Counted from the stretch's first letter, positions 9,526-23,260 are shown. The stretch is 64,000 nucleotides of DNA from Hyposmocoma kahamanoa (GCF_003589595.1 NW_020654684.1:3495793-3559792); one strand, 5' to 3'. Made by a program: numbers and translations. Notes: generated from the sequence alone by a model not told the origin.

Positions 9526-10272
9526 AAAAAACCGACCTCAAAAGTATGTGGAATTACGTATAATTATCGAGTTCTTAGGTTTTCGCGATTGTTACACATT
9601 GTTACTTAATGTAGCGTAAATTGGAATGTTTCTTTGTAAAATAAGGTAATTAATTAATAACTATTGTAACTATAGTGAAAAAATAGGGTGGTTTGCATCA
9701 ATATTAGACATAACTGGTTGAAGACTGTATCACCTCAGTCAACCGTGACCATGGGACCTGTAAAGGGCCCGAAACGTCGGTTTGTTTAAAAAAACAAATA
9801 TACGCGATTTAAATCCGGAAAAATAGTTTCATTTCGTACATATAATTACCAAGTTTCATTGGAATCGGTTACCGGAAAGTGCGCAAACCCGGATTCATCC
9901 CCTAGTTCGCCACTATACGAGACTTGACACAGGAGATAATAAAAATCGGTTCTCACAGTAAAGGAAATTGAGAGACAAAAACGCCTTGAATTGGATAATA
10001 GCAAAATCAACCATTAAAATAATTGCTTCTTATAATAACATTTAGGCGCTATTTATAAAAATGAAACTTCATGCGTGAACAGCCACACTTAAAGGTGTAT
10101 GATTTTCTTCAAAATTAAATGGGACCACTATGGAGATACCCTCTTTCCAACAAAAAAAAAAGAATCATGAAAATCGGTTCACAAATACCGGAGTTATCGC
10201 AAATTAACAAGCAAAAAAACAAACTTACGGTCGAATTGAGAACCTCCTCCTTTTTTTGAAATCGGTTAAAAA
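9526..10272 (+). repeat. RB interspersed repeat, copy 2 (long)
   Basis: From about 9855 to 10272 it is clearly similar to 48685-49102 throughout (for example CCCCTAGTTCGCCACTATAC, GAACAGCCAC, CCCTCTTTCCAAC, and the end near AATCGGTTAAAA). The upstream block CCTCAAAAGTATGTGGAATT matches the start of copy 1. Between them (about 9600-9838) is unrelated sequence that includes the Penelope-type fragment at 9710-9784, so the repeat was probably split by an insertion. Confidence 0.6.
9710..9784 (+). repeat. Penelope-type terminal fragment with a degenerate hammerhead-like core
   Basis: The segment ends CCTGTAAAGGGCCCGAAACGTCGG. In Penelope-like elements a terminal repeat carries a hammerhead ribozyme with CUGAUGA and GAAAC core boxes. 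Here GAAAC with a GGGCCC arm is present, but the CUGAUGA box reads CTGTAAA, so self-cleavage is not expected. Assignment to that element class is by motif resemblance. Confidence 0.4.
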
Positions 10273-13200
10273 GCATCAAACGTGCACCTTCAATAGTTAA
10301 AAATAAAATATTAAAACCTGGAATTGGTGCACATAGAAATTAATTTTGGCTTAATCGCACTTGCAAATCGCGTAAGTCTGGATGTTCGTTACCCGATTAC
10401 TCTAAAAAGTGCTGAAAACATTCGATTGTAACTTAATAAGTGGTTAGGAATTTCGCACTAATTATTCCTGGATTCACGTAACACGGGTAAACGTTATTAA
10501 TAGGTTATAATATGTAAATCTATTTTGTTATCCAAGAGTTCCTAGACAGGTAACAACAATGGCTAAAAAGGAAATACTCAGATTAACATGTCTAAATTGA
10601 ATTTATTTTTCTACGCTCCAAAGAAGTTATTGCCTCCGTAAGTATATAGTTATGGCCTCCATACAATAATTTTCATCAACACCTGCAAAATATTCGTTTA
10701 TAGCAGCCGTCATCTCGCCATACGTCTCAAATTTCAATACACAAAAAGTTTTCAGCTTGGGAAACAGGTGCTAGTCTGACGGTGCCAGGTGTGACGAACA
10801 AGATAGCAAGAATTCGTAGCATAGTTCCTTGATTTTCCATAGGATATGTGTTCACAAGGGTTCCCTGGCGTTATTTTAGTGAAAGATAATTCTATTTCGT
10901 GTCAAACATGATCTTTTCAGCTGAATACATCCTATAGTTTATGTAAGCGATTAGCATAATGTACACCGTCAAAAGTTTAATTTCTGGAAAGTAATCTATA
11001 CATGGATATAGTTGTCTATAATTATCAAAATTCCCTTGGCATGCCATACGACAGATGCCATCACTTTCCTAGCCGATTTCACGGCTTTGTTGGCTTTGGC
11101 TTTCTCATTAGTTGGACATACAGATTGTCGTCTACCATATAACATAAACAACTCAAAACATCGTACGTCGTAGTCCAATCGCTTTTTGAACGTACAGGCT
11201 GAGATTCATCTTGAACGCTTGTACGCCCGCGTTTAAACTCAGCCACGCGTTTCTAGTGGCATATAAGAGAACACTTTTACTCAAAACAAAAATTTAACTC
11301 CTCAAACATATAAGCATCTTTCATGTTCTTTACATACAGTGAACACAGTAACTTTACAACGGTTCTTTGTTCAGTTTTATCCATTTAGGAAAGGTTCGGC
11401 ACAAGATTATTTCAAGTGTTAGCCAACCAGAAAACATTAACTCCATCGAATTTAAATTAAGAGTGCAAAACAACCTTTTTAAAATGAATATATTTTTTTT
11501 ATTCGACTGTCTTACGTATAGTGTAGGCCAGGTACTTATCATACCACACTCTTGTACCTTTTTAATACACCGTAGCAAAAGTCCTCCAACAAAATGCTCG
11601 AGCTGAAAAGCGGCACAGAAAAAGATATCTACAGCATTGCTGCCTGTCTCCGCATCTCCTCACGCTCCACAGAAGAAAGGCCTTTTGTCAAATTTTCCTT
11701 ATCTTTGTACTCCCAATACAAACGCAAGAGACAAGAATCCCGCGAAATTGTGATTCCCGGGAAACTAATTTGATACCATTTCTAAGAGCATAGCAACATG
11801 AATGCAGAGGACCTTTTGACCGGGCCGCCTCACACCCTATTCAGCTGGAGTTTTACGAGGCATTTTCAAGAAACCGTCCTGATTACTTAGATTAATAAAC
11901 GTCGGAATAGAAGTTTACGGGATCCAAATTAATAAGGGAGTTTACGAGTTTCGCCATACTTTTTCATTTTTCGCCAGAGTTTATAACATTTTTTATTAGA
12001 GTCGCGATATCGCTCCCCGGGGATTGGCGTCGTTTAGACGGCGTTTGCACCGGCACGGGATTAATCCAATTCGCGCCCATTGTGTCCGTAATGAAGAGAA
12101 TTGTCGTTTTTCATTTTTAGAGGTTACGTCAACGCCTCTTTGTGACTGCGGATAAGCGGTGAATTTATTTTACGACCTCGACGTAGCTTTAAAAGGGTGG
12201 AGCGTGCGAAGCCTTTGTCAATTATGTTGATTGCCGATACATTAAATTCCTGCGGGTAGCGGAAATTCAAAACAACGCCCGGAAATTGAGATAGTACAAC
12301 ATAATTAGTTTTCAGCATTATATCATGAGCTATACTGCTGAAATCTAACAACAGAAAACAAGAAGCATGGCGGAGTGAACATAATAAGAAATAAAATTAA
12401 TTTATTCATCGACATTTATATCCACTTGCATTTGGTTCATTCTTTCTACGCGCTGATGTCGACTACACGGCCGTTTCAATAAAGCGTAATTTATTTACGT
12501 GGTCAAAACATTTCTCTCGCAGAAGCGTGCACTCGATAGCTTACAGGGAAGCTTTTTAATTTAATACAACTATATTATTCCTATTAAAACTGTATTTTGA
12601 ACAGAAAATATTTCAACGATTTAGTTAGAGTAATGAAGTCAGAGTTTGTTTCGCGTGGTTTTAGAGGCCGCAAGACGACTTGACGAGGGTGCGACGCACG
12701 GAATCTCCTCATGCAACTGATTTCCCGGCACATGTCTGCGATAAATTAGACTTAATGAATATTTTTGTGCCCGTATATGTAAAATGAAACAAATATGTCT
12801 CTCCTGAGGGTAGCAGTCAAAGATTGGAGGGTAACAAAAAAAATGCAAACGTAAAACTTTCCTGTATTTACAAGCAAATCATAACACAAAATAAACTTAT
12901 CTTTCTCTCCAAAATTTAAGTTATATTTTCCAAACTTTTCTCGAATTGTAGAAAGTTCTGCTTGCAAGGGCTGCCGAAGGCGAATGAGGTATCCAAAATT
13001 ATATGTACTCCTGGTACTAAAGTAAGTATGTACGTAAGTACGTCCTGGTACGTAGCTACTAAAACACTATTACAATTTAGTCTTAGATGAAAGAACATTT
13101 TATTATTAACATGAACTCAAAATAGTACTATTTAATTCACATCCAATTAACGCGCACACCGCATCACATAATCATCAATCAATAAATTTTAATTACTTAA

Positions 13201-14061
13201 CGTTAACCTTACTCGAGCGATTCGAAACAGTTTTAGATCCGAATGAGCGATCAGGGGCTAAACTAGAGTCACGGGGATAGGTGACGCTAGTGACGAGGGT
13301 CGTCTAAGTGAATTTGGGAGCATGCTTTCGTACATGGCACAAGTGCGATCAGTTACTAACTGATGACGTACATTTCTTATTATTTTATAATTGATATGGA
13401 TTTTGCTCCACGCACAAGCCGTCGAATTAAAATTTAACTTGCAGTGTGTATATGTATAAGTGCAAGAGCACGAAATGTATAGTAACCAGAGACGTCCAGT
13501 TGATGAGGGTCACGGAAATCGTGCATCTTCAACTGAGCTCTGATGCCCTACAACATGCTTACACGCTAAATTACCGCGCTCTATGAGATAGACACTGATT
13601 TTATTTCACCGTTCCCTTACTTATTCGACTAAGGATTTCACACTGATATTTCCGAATGTATGTGTAATTTAAAATCTCTATTGAAATGTCAAACGTTTTC
13701 GAGAACAGCCTCGAAAAAACGGTATCAAAGCGATCACCTTTTCTATTACTCTGATGTTGCCCCATTAACTTGGAAGAATTAAACTCACAATTCTAACGGC
13801 AATAATAAAGAAACTTCATACGTGTACCTGAAAGCCTGATTACGTAACACGCTTTAAAACTTCAAACAATGGACGTTAATCTGTCAAAAATAGATAAATA
13901 TATCACTAGAGCACATCTTTATTATTTCCATTACGCTGATTGTTAAATAAAACTAAGGGAGGGCTAACATACGCACTTGTGGCGTATTGTAGCTCACAAT
14001 GCGAAATGTGCGTTGTATAAGATGGAGTTTTTGTGTCAGAGACCGTGATATTGGGATTCAA
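10273..14061. other. 3.8-kb stretch with no recognised gene or mobile element
   Basis: AT-rich, probably intronic sequence. Frames up to 79 codons on both strands look random. Short near-palindromic TACGTAC repeats occur at about 13025-13055. Confidence 0.5.
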
Positions 14062-14125
14062 GTAGGGCTTGCTTCCGGAAATTGCCGGTTCCAGAAATTC
14101 TCGGGAAATCCTGGTACTGGCGTGA
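14062..14125 (+). repeat. Possible hAT-type element end
   Basis: AAGTAGGGCTTGCTTCCGG followed by AAATTGCCGG resembles the segment at 30174 (AAGTAGGGCCCACATCC). The short repeated GGAAAT/CCGG units resemble subterminal repeats of hAT elements. No partner inverted end or target duplication was found. Confidence 0.3.
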
Positions 14126-16392
14126 TGCAACCTATCTCGGCACCGCGATTGTAGATTCCAGGTATTCCCGGTTACAGCAAGGAGCGTCGAGTAATAACTG
14201 CCCGTACGCAAGGACGAGTTCAGACGAGCTCGTGGCTCATGTTTTATGATCATTTACAGATGTACCTGCATGACGAACGTAAAGACTGCTTTATTTGTTC
14301 CATTACAGGTGTGAGTTGACAATGATTTCGCATTGGGTTTTTAAGAGATTAGCTATGGCTCCGATAACAGATCATCCTTATGGCACCTGTTTCATCGTGC
14401 CAAAAATAAAAACAGTGACAAATGTAAAACATGCAATAAAGTATGGAAAACAGTGGAGAGAAACACTAGCGGACTACACAAATGTACACATGAAAGTATT
14501 CATCAAAATGTAACTTCAGACTGACATACTTCGCAGCTGAAAAATCGTCCAGAGCTGCAGGGCTAACGAATTACCGGGAACACTTGGGATACTAATACTA
14601 AGCGGAGCCCAACACCGGACAGATGCTGCAATCTTTAGATTCAGGTGATCAGTTCTATTACTTCGAACTCAAAAATTATTGAGAAGAGATGAAGACGTAA
14701 TAATAAAATACGAATACAATGCAAATAAAACTTTGTCGTTTTTAAAGACATACTCCAATAAAGTTCTATCTAGAGAGGATTTCATCATTTTAAATTGAAT
14801 AGAAAATAAGATATTGCGAGACGGAGACCAAGACTTACTCGGGTATTATAGAAGCCTGGTAACTTAAGGGCCTTTGAGCATTGTATTTTTTATGTACTTA
14901 TTATAAATAGCTTTATTTGGGCCTGCTTAGTCACTTGTATTTTGTCGTCCCCGAATTTCCTGTAGTTTCAATATTAAATGCCGTCACGAGAATCTCTTTT
15001 TGACTAGAATTGGTTTTTCACATTTTTCATATTTAAAAATCGGTCTTAAATTAGCCAATTTATCAAAAAAATAATTGCCTTAATTGAACGGTTTATTATT
15101 AAATTTTTCTACCTAGAGACTGGCCTATTTACAATTGTGAAAAGACAATGAAAGGAATGATAATAACGTACACGATATAATTGATTTAATTAAAAACGGT
15201 CGAGGACAAAACCAACGGCCACGTACGCGGGAGGACTTCACAAGGACTTGTCGTAAATATAAGGTTGCCAATTGAGCTTATGTCATTACCAAAAAAGAGA
15301 GACATCGGACTAAGTAATATTTTCTCACTGTGTAAAATGAGGTCGGTACGTAAGTACACAGGGCAAGCATCAATTTTACTGTCAAGAAACATCGCCAATT
15401 TTACAAGAGTTAATTAAGATTTACAAATAAAACAGAAGCGTGTATTGGTAACTTTGGCAGTGAACCGAGGTTAACTAGTAAAAAAATAACTTAAAACAAT
15501 TTCTTCCACAAATAGTAGGAGTATGAAGTAGCTGCTAGCCCTACTAACATTAACCGAGGGCCAGAGCTGCGGCCAATTATGCATACCGTGCGTACTCGTC
15601 AAACTCGGCGGAGGGCGGAAAATTAGGTCAAAATATTACTTACAAGATCGTCTCCATCTTCATATGTACCTCAATTGCCTCCTACCAGTCACTTTGCTGG
15701 GTAAAGACTGTATGAGTAGTTAGGTCATCCTTCACAAAACTAGCTATAGGTGGGTAGGCGACTTGATTCACAATGTCTTCGTGTAGTTTCTGTAAACTCT
15801 CCGAGACGTTCCGGTGTTCTTCTCCACCGTTAAGAAAATATGCAATAATAAAATAAAATTACATAAAGGTTTTAGAGTTACAGCAGGAATTGACAACCCG
15901 CCTATTTTTGTGACAGCTTTCGCTCCGTTACTCTTTGTTTTCTTTATTATGTTCATTTTCATTTGGCGGCGATAATAAATTGTTGGAATAGCCTGTAGTT
16001 CCATTAAACTTTTACTCCATGTATTTGGACATGGGTAAATATTTAATTTGATGCCGGATTTTCTAACATGCCGATGACACGTCGACTATCATTACTTACG
16101 TGAGCATCAAGCATGGTGATCATGGCAAATTCTCCGTCTGACGAGACGTCAGTCTGAGAGTAAACTATAAACGACACCACCACCTCGATGCTTGCACTAG
16201 TGATCGCAGTTCCATTCAATGTAAAATATGGAGTGATTCTGTTTGAAAGAGCATAAAGCACAATTGTACATCACCCCTGTTGTACACATCAACAAAATGT
16301 TCAGAACATTTAAAAAAATTAAAAATACCAGGCGAGCATCCGGGCCTGCAAAAAGAGACAATCGTAAGCTATTGTTGACATTCAATTTAGAT
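14126..16392. other. Stretch with no recognised gene
   Basis: AT-rich with chance frames only. An acceptor-like ATTTGTTCCATTACAG at 14293-14308 on the plus strand is not followed by a convincing exon. Confidence 0.5.
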
Positions 16393-16440
16393 TATACCCA
16401 CGACGTTTCGTCCCGACCACCGTCACCATAACCTGCGAAA
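16393..16440 (-). repeat. Penelope-type GAAAC-core fragment
   Basis: On the minus strand, GGTGACGGTGGTCGGGACG is followed by AAACGTCG, so that a GGACGAAAC core is present. It resembles the conserved 3' half of the hammerhead motif found at Penelope-like element ends. The 5' CUGAUGA box is not intact. Confidence 0.35.
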
Positions 16441-18255
16441 AATGAATGATAAACAAATCGAAGACAATAAACCGACTAGATGGGGACGAAAAAGGTATAT
16501 CTAATAAGATTAAATACAAACCAACAGATTTCAATTTTCGTTGGGTCGTTACACGGAAGGTCAATGTTGTATGAAAACGAAAGGGACATTCGTAGCACGA
16601 TTGAGACACTAGAAAATAACACACACTAGAAACTCGATGTGAAGATAATTCTCAAATACTTGTTTACATTTTATTAGGTAGTTGGGTAAACCCAATATTT
16701 AGTAGATATCAATCGTCAAAGAGTATCCGGTAGGAGCATCGTTGGTGAAGTCTTCATCCGCCAACTTCAACTTCCGCCATTGGTTCCGGCGTTTGTGGTA
16801 GCTTCCGTTCTTCGAGCTGTCTTTTGCGAAGGGCTAATGCGGAAGCGATTACCCAGACAAGACGGAGCCCTCTCAAATATCGGATGAGGTCTTCGAATTA
16901 AAGGGCAGTGGAGAGTGATATTGAGAAGATGCCAGAAAAATCACACAAAAATCTCAAACCTGAATTGGTTCAAACAATATCCCTGTCCAAACAAGTGGGC
17001 TGGATCCTTGTCTCTGGATAGGCGGGATGGTGATCATAACAGATAGAGATACCTAAATCCTAAACCCTGACTGCTTCTTATATTCTTGACTTATGCTTTA
17101 TGCATTGCGTTAGGCCGAGAGGCAAAAGCCAGTGCGGTCGGGGACAAGAGATATCAATTTGACAAAAGACGGGAACGACTAAAACAGGATTTTAAATGTG
17201 TTGTTACAGCAAGTTATTAGACGGACTGTACCTACGTTTGAACAAATAAATGAATACAGATTCCCTATCAACTCCCAGTAATGTAGACATATAGCAGCAA
17301 ATTTTTCTCAAGTGCAGGAGCGATATTAAGGTGTTACTTAAGTCGGCCGTGTGTATTTTATATTATCATGGTCATTTAAGAGTTATAATAATGTTTGCTT
17401 ATTATAATACGTCACACACTGCAAGTGGTCCTAGTAAGTAATGCTATACCAAAGAACTCATCAAAGTTTGTAAGGCTATATAGGAAAGGTAAGTGTAGTA
17501 ACGTGGGTGCCAATACAGCCAATGTGTGAAAAAATCAAAGAAAATCTCATAAATTAGCCATGTAACTGGCCAAGTGACATTACGTTCCAAAAAGTTATAC
17601 TTTTTAAAAATTCAATAAAGGAATTTCCAATTGTGACGTTTCGCCTTCCTCTTAGTTTAGGATTATGCCAGACACGTTCTGTTGAAAAAACTGTAATTTA
17701 TGACCGGAGGCTGAGTTGCTGATGCTGAAGTTCAGGTATTGTTACGAATTACGTAATATTACTTCGTTGCGTATGTTATAATAATACTGAGTGGCATGGT
17801 CAAATTCAAATCTAAATAGTAGGCTAAAACTACTGCACTCTGCATCTAAAATATGTAAAGTTTAACAGGCAGTTTACATGCAGAAAATTATAATCATTAC
17901 CGAAGAAATTGTCTTCCAACTTCAATATCGTTGACAATTTTAGTTAACAAAAACGGCAAATAGAGTTATTTATAAGGTTTCAAGGATCTTGGCGGGACTT
18001 GGCTCGCAGAAATATTAAAACGGAAGTAATTAGTGTTTCGTAGAAGCCGTCGCATTCGCAAATAAGAAAAAAGGTTTCGCGAGTACGATAGAATCAAATA
18101 TTTAATTTTACACGGGACAAAAATGATAATTATGGCCGTTACTATGAAAAAAGTAATAAGTTTTTATCAGTTCTTAATATTCAAATATGAGCCAAAGAAC
18201 GGCCAGCGACGATGAGGCAGACCAAGAAGGAGATAGAATGACTTGGACACCTATA
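16441..18255. other. Stretch with no recognised gene
   Basis: Moderately AT-rich. A donor-like AAAG|GTAAGT occurs at 17482-17491 on the plus strand without a supporting exon. Confidence 0.5.
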
Positions 18256-18606
18256 TATTTTTTTTATGATGTCATATGACAAGTCATGCACCTGATGGTA
18301 AGCGACACGCCTATTCATAACAGTTACAGTGCCAATCGGAGCTTAAAATTGCAAAGATTGGGCACTGTCACTGCACCCGTCGCCCCGAGACATAAAGTTG
18401 AGAAATCTCATGTGCGTATTATTAATTAAAGAATTTCATTAGTACCTCTACCCTTCAAAGCAAGAACGCAGTAATGCTCACATGATTGCTTGGCGGCAGC
18501 AGTAGGTACAGGCGGTGCCTATACAAAAAGTGGACACCTAAAAGAGGGCACCGACTGTACGGTGGCCCTACCTTCTTGAACGTACTCTTTCACAAAGAGT
18601 ACACGG
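18256..18606 (-). repeat. RA interspersed repeat, copy 3, with a perfect 9-bp terminal hairpin
   Basis: Long copy on the minus strand. It carries short insertions relative to the others (near 18417 and 18510-18560). The 5' end forms a perfect hairpin: GTACTCTTT (18582-18590) and AAAGAGTAC (18594-18602) with a three-base loop. In other copies the same place reads GAGCTCT or AAAGAGCTC, so both arms appear to have changed together. Confidence 0.7.
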
Positions 18607-20146
18607 TAAAAACAGATTACTTAGAAAAAGACAAAATTCTTTTTATGAAGAGAAATTTATTAAATCCAACAAAACGATCCTCTCTCTATAGACGCTAGAG
18701 AATTATTACTTGATAATAGTAAAAAAACGTCTCAAAACTGTATTTTTGTTATAAGACAGAAATGTTTAATCCAAGAGCAAATTAATTTACTTCAAGTCAC
18801 AAAGCCACTCTAGATTCAACAAAATATTTATTTGTTATTAGAAACTTTGATTTGAAAAAAAAAAAGAATGAAAAATTGTGAGGTACTTAATTATTTGACT
18901 GAAGATTTATGTTTCCTAATATCAAAAAGGGTAAATTTACAGGGTTATGGACCCAACAGTATGTCTCACTGATGTAAAAGAACACAGATCAGTGCGAAAA
19001 TTTAAAGTAGCAGGAAATAGGACGGAATCTTCTCAAATACTTGAGGACCATTCAGTGCCATATAAATGCTACAGTGGCAGAAAGCACTAACAATTCCAAA
19101 TATATGAGATGACTTTATACTATCGAAGTTAACAAAACGATAGAGCGTTTCAGAGTACAACTAATGCCATCTAGCAGAGGCGTGATGGAACTAATAGCAT
19201 GTTAAAGTTGTGCTTCTTACACAAGTGTAGTTTGATTTCAAGCTGTAACCAAATTTCTTAAATTATGACTATAAATAACACCCAAACAAACTAGAGATAT
19301 TACGTATTGTTTCTTTGGATAAATGACTGTTTATAATTTTTATGATTACAAGCACAAGTAAAAGTAATCGTTACCGCGTGCGGCTTCGGCGTCACGACAA
19401 CATTGACTATGAAAACGCAACGAAATGTTGCTTTAAGAATATACTCTAGAATGTAGAATATTAATCTGAATAGAAAACTACTTCTATTTTTGTTTAAGAA
19501 TATATTTTCTTAAAATACACCCAAGAAATTTTGAATTCATTTAAGATTATTTAAATTTGATGTGAGAGGTAAAAATTTCTTGATATAAGTAATGTCCAAT
19601 TAATTGATTAGAAATGAAATAAAATCTTGAAGTGAACGTATTTGTCTCAAAGTTAGAATAAAGTTAAGAGTAAAATTGTATTAGAAAAAGATAAGCAGTA
19701 TCTTTGTAATGACAATATTTTATTACTTTAAATAAATATTTTTTCAGAATTACCAAATATTTTGAGAAATTGCTCTTTCTTATTAGGAGAAATCCTTTTT
19801 TTCTGTGTACTATTGCTAATTAAAATAATAATATATGGGGTTGGCTTGACATTACGGTAAATTGAGAGGTGTGGAAATCGAGACGCCTTTGCCCCGCAAT
19901 GGGGCACGATAATAGGCTAATTATAAAACAGATGCGCTTCAGATATTCTATGTACATTGCATCCCATAGTTCCGACTACGCACACAGACTCTACTCACTA
20001 ACTGCTGTGTCCGACGTTTTTGCCGCAATTGATCAGGACGTTCGATCCTACTCAGCTTTCATAGGCGAACATTTCCAACTAATCGTCGCATGTCTATCTT
20101 TTTATATGTATAACTCATGGGCAACCCAAAATATACTTAGAGAAGT
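18607..20146. other. Stretch with no recognised gene
   Basis: AT-rich with chance frames only, including the plus-strand frame at 19869-20189, which shows no known motif. Confidence 0.5.
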
Positions 20147-22150
20147 TAGACAAAGTCGAAGTCAAAGTCACAGATTATTTATTCCATAGATAAAATAAAT
20201 TTACACTTGAAAACATCACATTTAAGCTGCTGCTCGTTCACTACGCTGACCTCCCTGAGAAGAACGAGCAAGAAACTCTAGGGATTGCTCTTTTCAAATA
20301 AACTTAAATGCCATGGGATACACTTTGAATGAAATTTGTGTGGATTCTGGAACCGTATCGTCTTTACATACATCTTTATCTAACACGTAGTCTTCAATTT
20401 TGTAATATGATTTTTCGATTAAAATATTTATAAAGTAGTTTTTAAACTTAGGAAATGATAAACTTAATATATGCTCCGGAATGTTATTGTAAAAACGTAT
20501 ACAGTTCCCCATAAAAGAGTTGTTTACCTTGGTTAAACGAAATCGTGGTACCATGAGTTTGGACTTAGCTCTAAGGTTAATATTATGGATATCTTCTTTC
20601 TTATTGAAATTATGTATATTTTTACGGGCATATAAAATATTTGAGTAAATGTACTGTGATGCCACAGTCATGATACCAGTCTCCTTAAACTTTTCTATGA
20701 GAGAAACCCGAGAGCCGGTACACAGAACGAATCGCTCGTTTCTGCAATACAAATATGGTTTGAATATCTGCCGCTTTACCCCACATGAGAATCCCGTAGG
20801 ACATTATACTATGGAAGTAACTAAAGTAAACTAGTCTGGCAGTACTAACATCGGTAAGCTCACGTATTCTGCGGACTGCGTATGCAGCGGAGCTTAATCT
20901 GCTGGCCAAGGAAAATATTAGTTGAAAACCATTGAAGTTTACTATCTAAGGTCACTCCCAAGAAGACTGCTTCATTAACAATGTCTAACTTTTCTCAGTT
21001 TATTTCTATGCTTGGACTAGTCGATTTTACGTTAGGTAATTCAAATTTAACACATTTTTTTCTTTTCACACATTGTCTTCTTGCATTAAGCAATAAATTG
21101 TTAGTATTAAACCAATAAACTACGCTAGAGAGGGTATCATTAATATGGTCATAGTTAATGTCATGCCTTTCTGTTTTAAAAATCAAGGATGTGTTATCAG
21201 CAAACAACACTATTTCGCAATGGTCTTTAATAAAGAATGGCAGATCATTAATATAAATCAAAAATAAGAAAAGTCCAAGTATTGAGCCCTGCGGAACACC
21301 CATTTTTACCGGAGAACCCAAAGAAGTAACTCCATTTATGTCTACTTTCTGAATTCTACCATTGAGATATGACGAGACAAGTTTCGACGCCTTGCCATTT
21401 ACACCGTAATGTTCCAGCTTCCTAATAATAGTAATATGATCAACGCAATCAAATGCCTTTGAGAGGTCACAGATAACACCAATAGCGTTCTGGGACCTTT
21501 CCAAGCATCAACGATGTGTTTTAGTAGCGCTACCCCGGCATCGGCAGTCGATCTACCACTAGTGAACCCGTATTGTTCACTATGAAAAATATGATTCCTA
21601 CCGAAATAGGACACTAATTGAGTTAGCATAACTTTTTCGAATATTTTACTTAAAGCTGGTAAAATTGAAATGGGAAATAGTTGCTAGGATCAACTTTCCT
21701 ACCGCTTTTGAATAAGGAAATAACCTTGCTGTATTTCATTAAATCGGGAAAAACACCTTCGTCAACGCGCCTATTGAAAGCTATAGCTAAATGTGGGAAA
21801 ATTAGATAAATAACTGAGTCTATAACTTTAGTTGATATGCCACAGAGATCTTCAGTTTTTTTAACATGTATTGATTTAAAAGCTTTTATGACATCTTGTG
21901 GATTAACATGACGGAAATTAAATAAACTGCAACAAACGTTAACATTTTCCTTTAGGAGATCCATAGCAAGTGAAGGGGAGGAATTTAATGATTCTGTAGT
22001 GTCCACAGAAATTTCCGATAAGAACGATTCAAAAGCTTGGGCTACTTTATCTTTAGATTTTATAAGTTTGCTGTCTAATTCTAAAACCATGTCTCAATCG
22101 TGTTGTTTAACCCTGCCTCCACAAATACACAGACAAATAGTAAGGAAGTC
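20147..22150 (-). pseudogene. Degenerate non-LTR retrotransposon (jockey-like LINE), reverse transcriptase to 3' end
   Basis: Five minus-strand frames tile one LINE polyprotein in the right order. They are 22090-21650 (early RT, LCGISTKVI and SKVISLFKSG), 21629-21399 (SEQYGFTSGRSTADA), 21504-20995 (CDLSKAFDCVDH, GVPQGSILG, the catalytic box as LFADNTSLIF), 20909-20685 (MSYGILMWGKAADIQ) and 20752-20294 (MTVASQYIYSNILYARKN, ending MAFKFI). Frameshifts separate them, and an in-frame TGA lies upstream of 22090. The usual FADD box reads FADN, so a catalytic Asp is lost. The 3' tail is a TGACTT-type microsatellite at about 20147-20170. It is 5'-truncated and inactive. Confidence 0.88.
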
Positions 22151-22976
22151 AACATACGTACAATACGAAAAAACAATTACATATACCTGTGATCTTAAAT
22201 GTTATCATTACTCAAACCTCGGATTTAAAAACGTTTTCAACTCCTAAGCTCATTGAGATAAATCATTACAGCCAGGAATTAGGGAAGCCATCTCCAATAT
22301 TCGCGATCTCGCTTTAACGTCACAATCCAACCAGATTACACCGATAAGCGACAACTCTAGTCGATAATTCGCCAACTTTCAGCTAACTTCGGCAACTTCC
22401 GACAACCTTCGTAAACTTTTCCAATTTTCCAAAAAACTCTGCGCTCGAGCGACAAACCTTTTCGTTATTACTTTTTATCGTTACAAGACATTGAGCGAAT
22501 TTTCACGGAATCTCTGCTGAGTATGCAGAATAATAATCAGAGGCTCGTATAAGAGACAATAAAAAAATCTTAATTCCTTTTAGAAAAAGGCAGAAAATGT
22601 AAAATAACCACATGTGCGTTAATCAATCTGTCAGCAAGTGATCCTACGACTGTACCAGATAATAGCGTTTCAGATTGACGATAATAAAGTTGCGCCCTCC
22701 GAGATTGTTGAGTAATTCGATAATTACGTCATATATAATTGAGTCATCGACTAATATGGCTGTCAAGCCTTTGATTGACCAAAGGAGGCTGTGACATGAC
22801 GTCGTTAATGGTAGAAACTTAGAACTTTGCCTGTAACACAACGTTAAAAAAGTACAAAGGTAGTAAATAAAATTCGGTGCTAAATATAGTAAGATAGTAG
22901 CAGCTTAGAGGAAGCGACCGGACGTTTCACTTGCTCGAATGTAGCTTTTAACACATTTGCTATACATTTGTATATT
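22151..22976. other. Stretch with no recognised gene
   Basis: AT-rich, no repeats recognised. Confidence 0.5.
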
Positions 22977-23260
22977 TTTTTTATAAGAAAGCAAGTGACG
23001 GGACGAACAAGCCGTGTGCCTGGTGGTAAGCGACACGCCTGTCCATAACAGTTGCAGTGCCGTTCAGAGCTGTAGGTTGCAAAGATCTGAGGGGCATTGC
23101 CATTGCGCCCGTCACCCTGAGGCATAAATTAAAAAGTCCCATGCACCTGTAATTTTACCAGTACCTTTAAACCCTTGAAAAACCGAAAGCAATATTGCTC
23201 ACATTACAGCTTGGCGGCAGAAATAGGTAAGGTTGGACGAACTCTTTTACAAGCATCTAT
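22977..23260 (-). repeat. RA interspersed repeat, copy 4
   Basis: Full-length copy on the minus strand. It ends with CGTCCCGTCACTT and an A-rich tail (T-rich on plus at 22976-22985). The 5' hairpin region is eroded. Confidence 0.8.

Noticed and set aside
13815..13840. Minus-strand CTTTCAG|GTACAC as a ratchet point
   Set aside because: GTACAC is a poor donor and the pyrimidine tract is very short.
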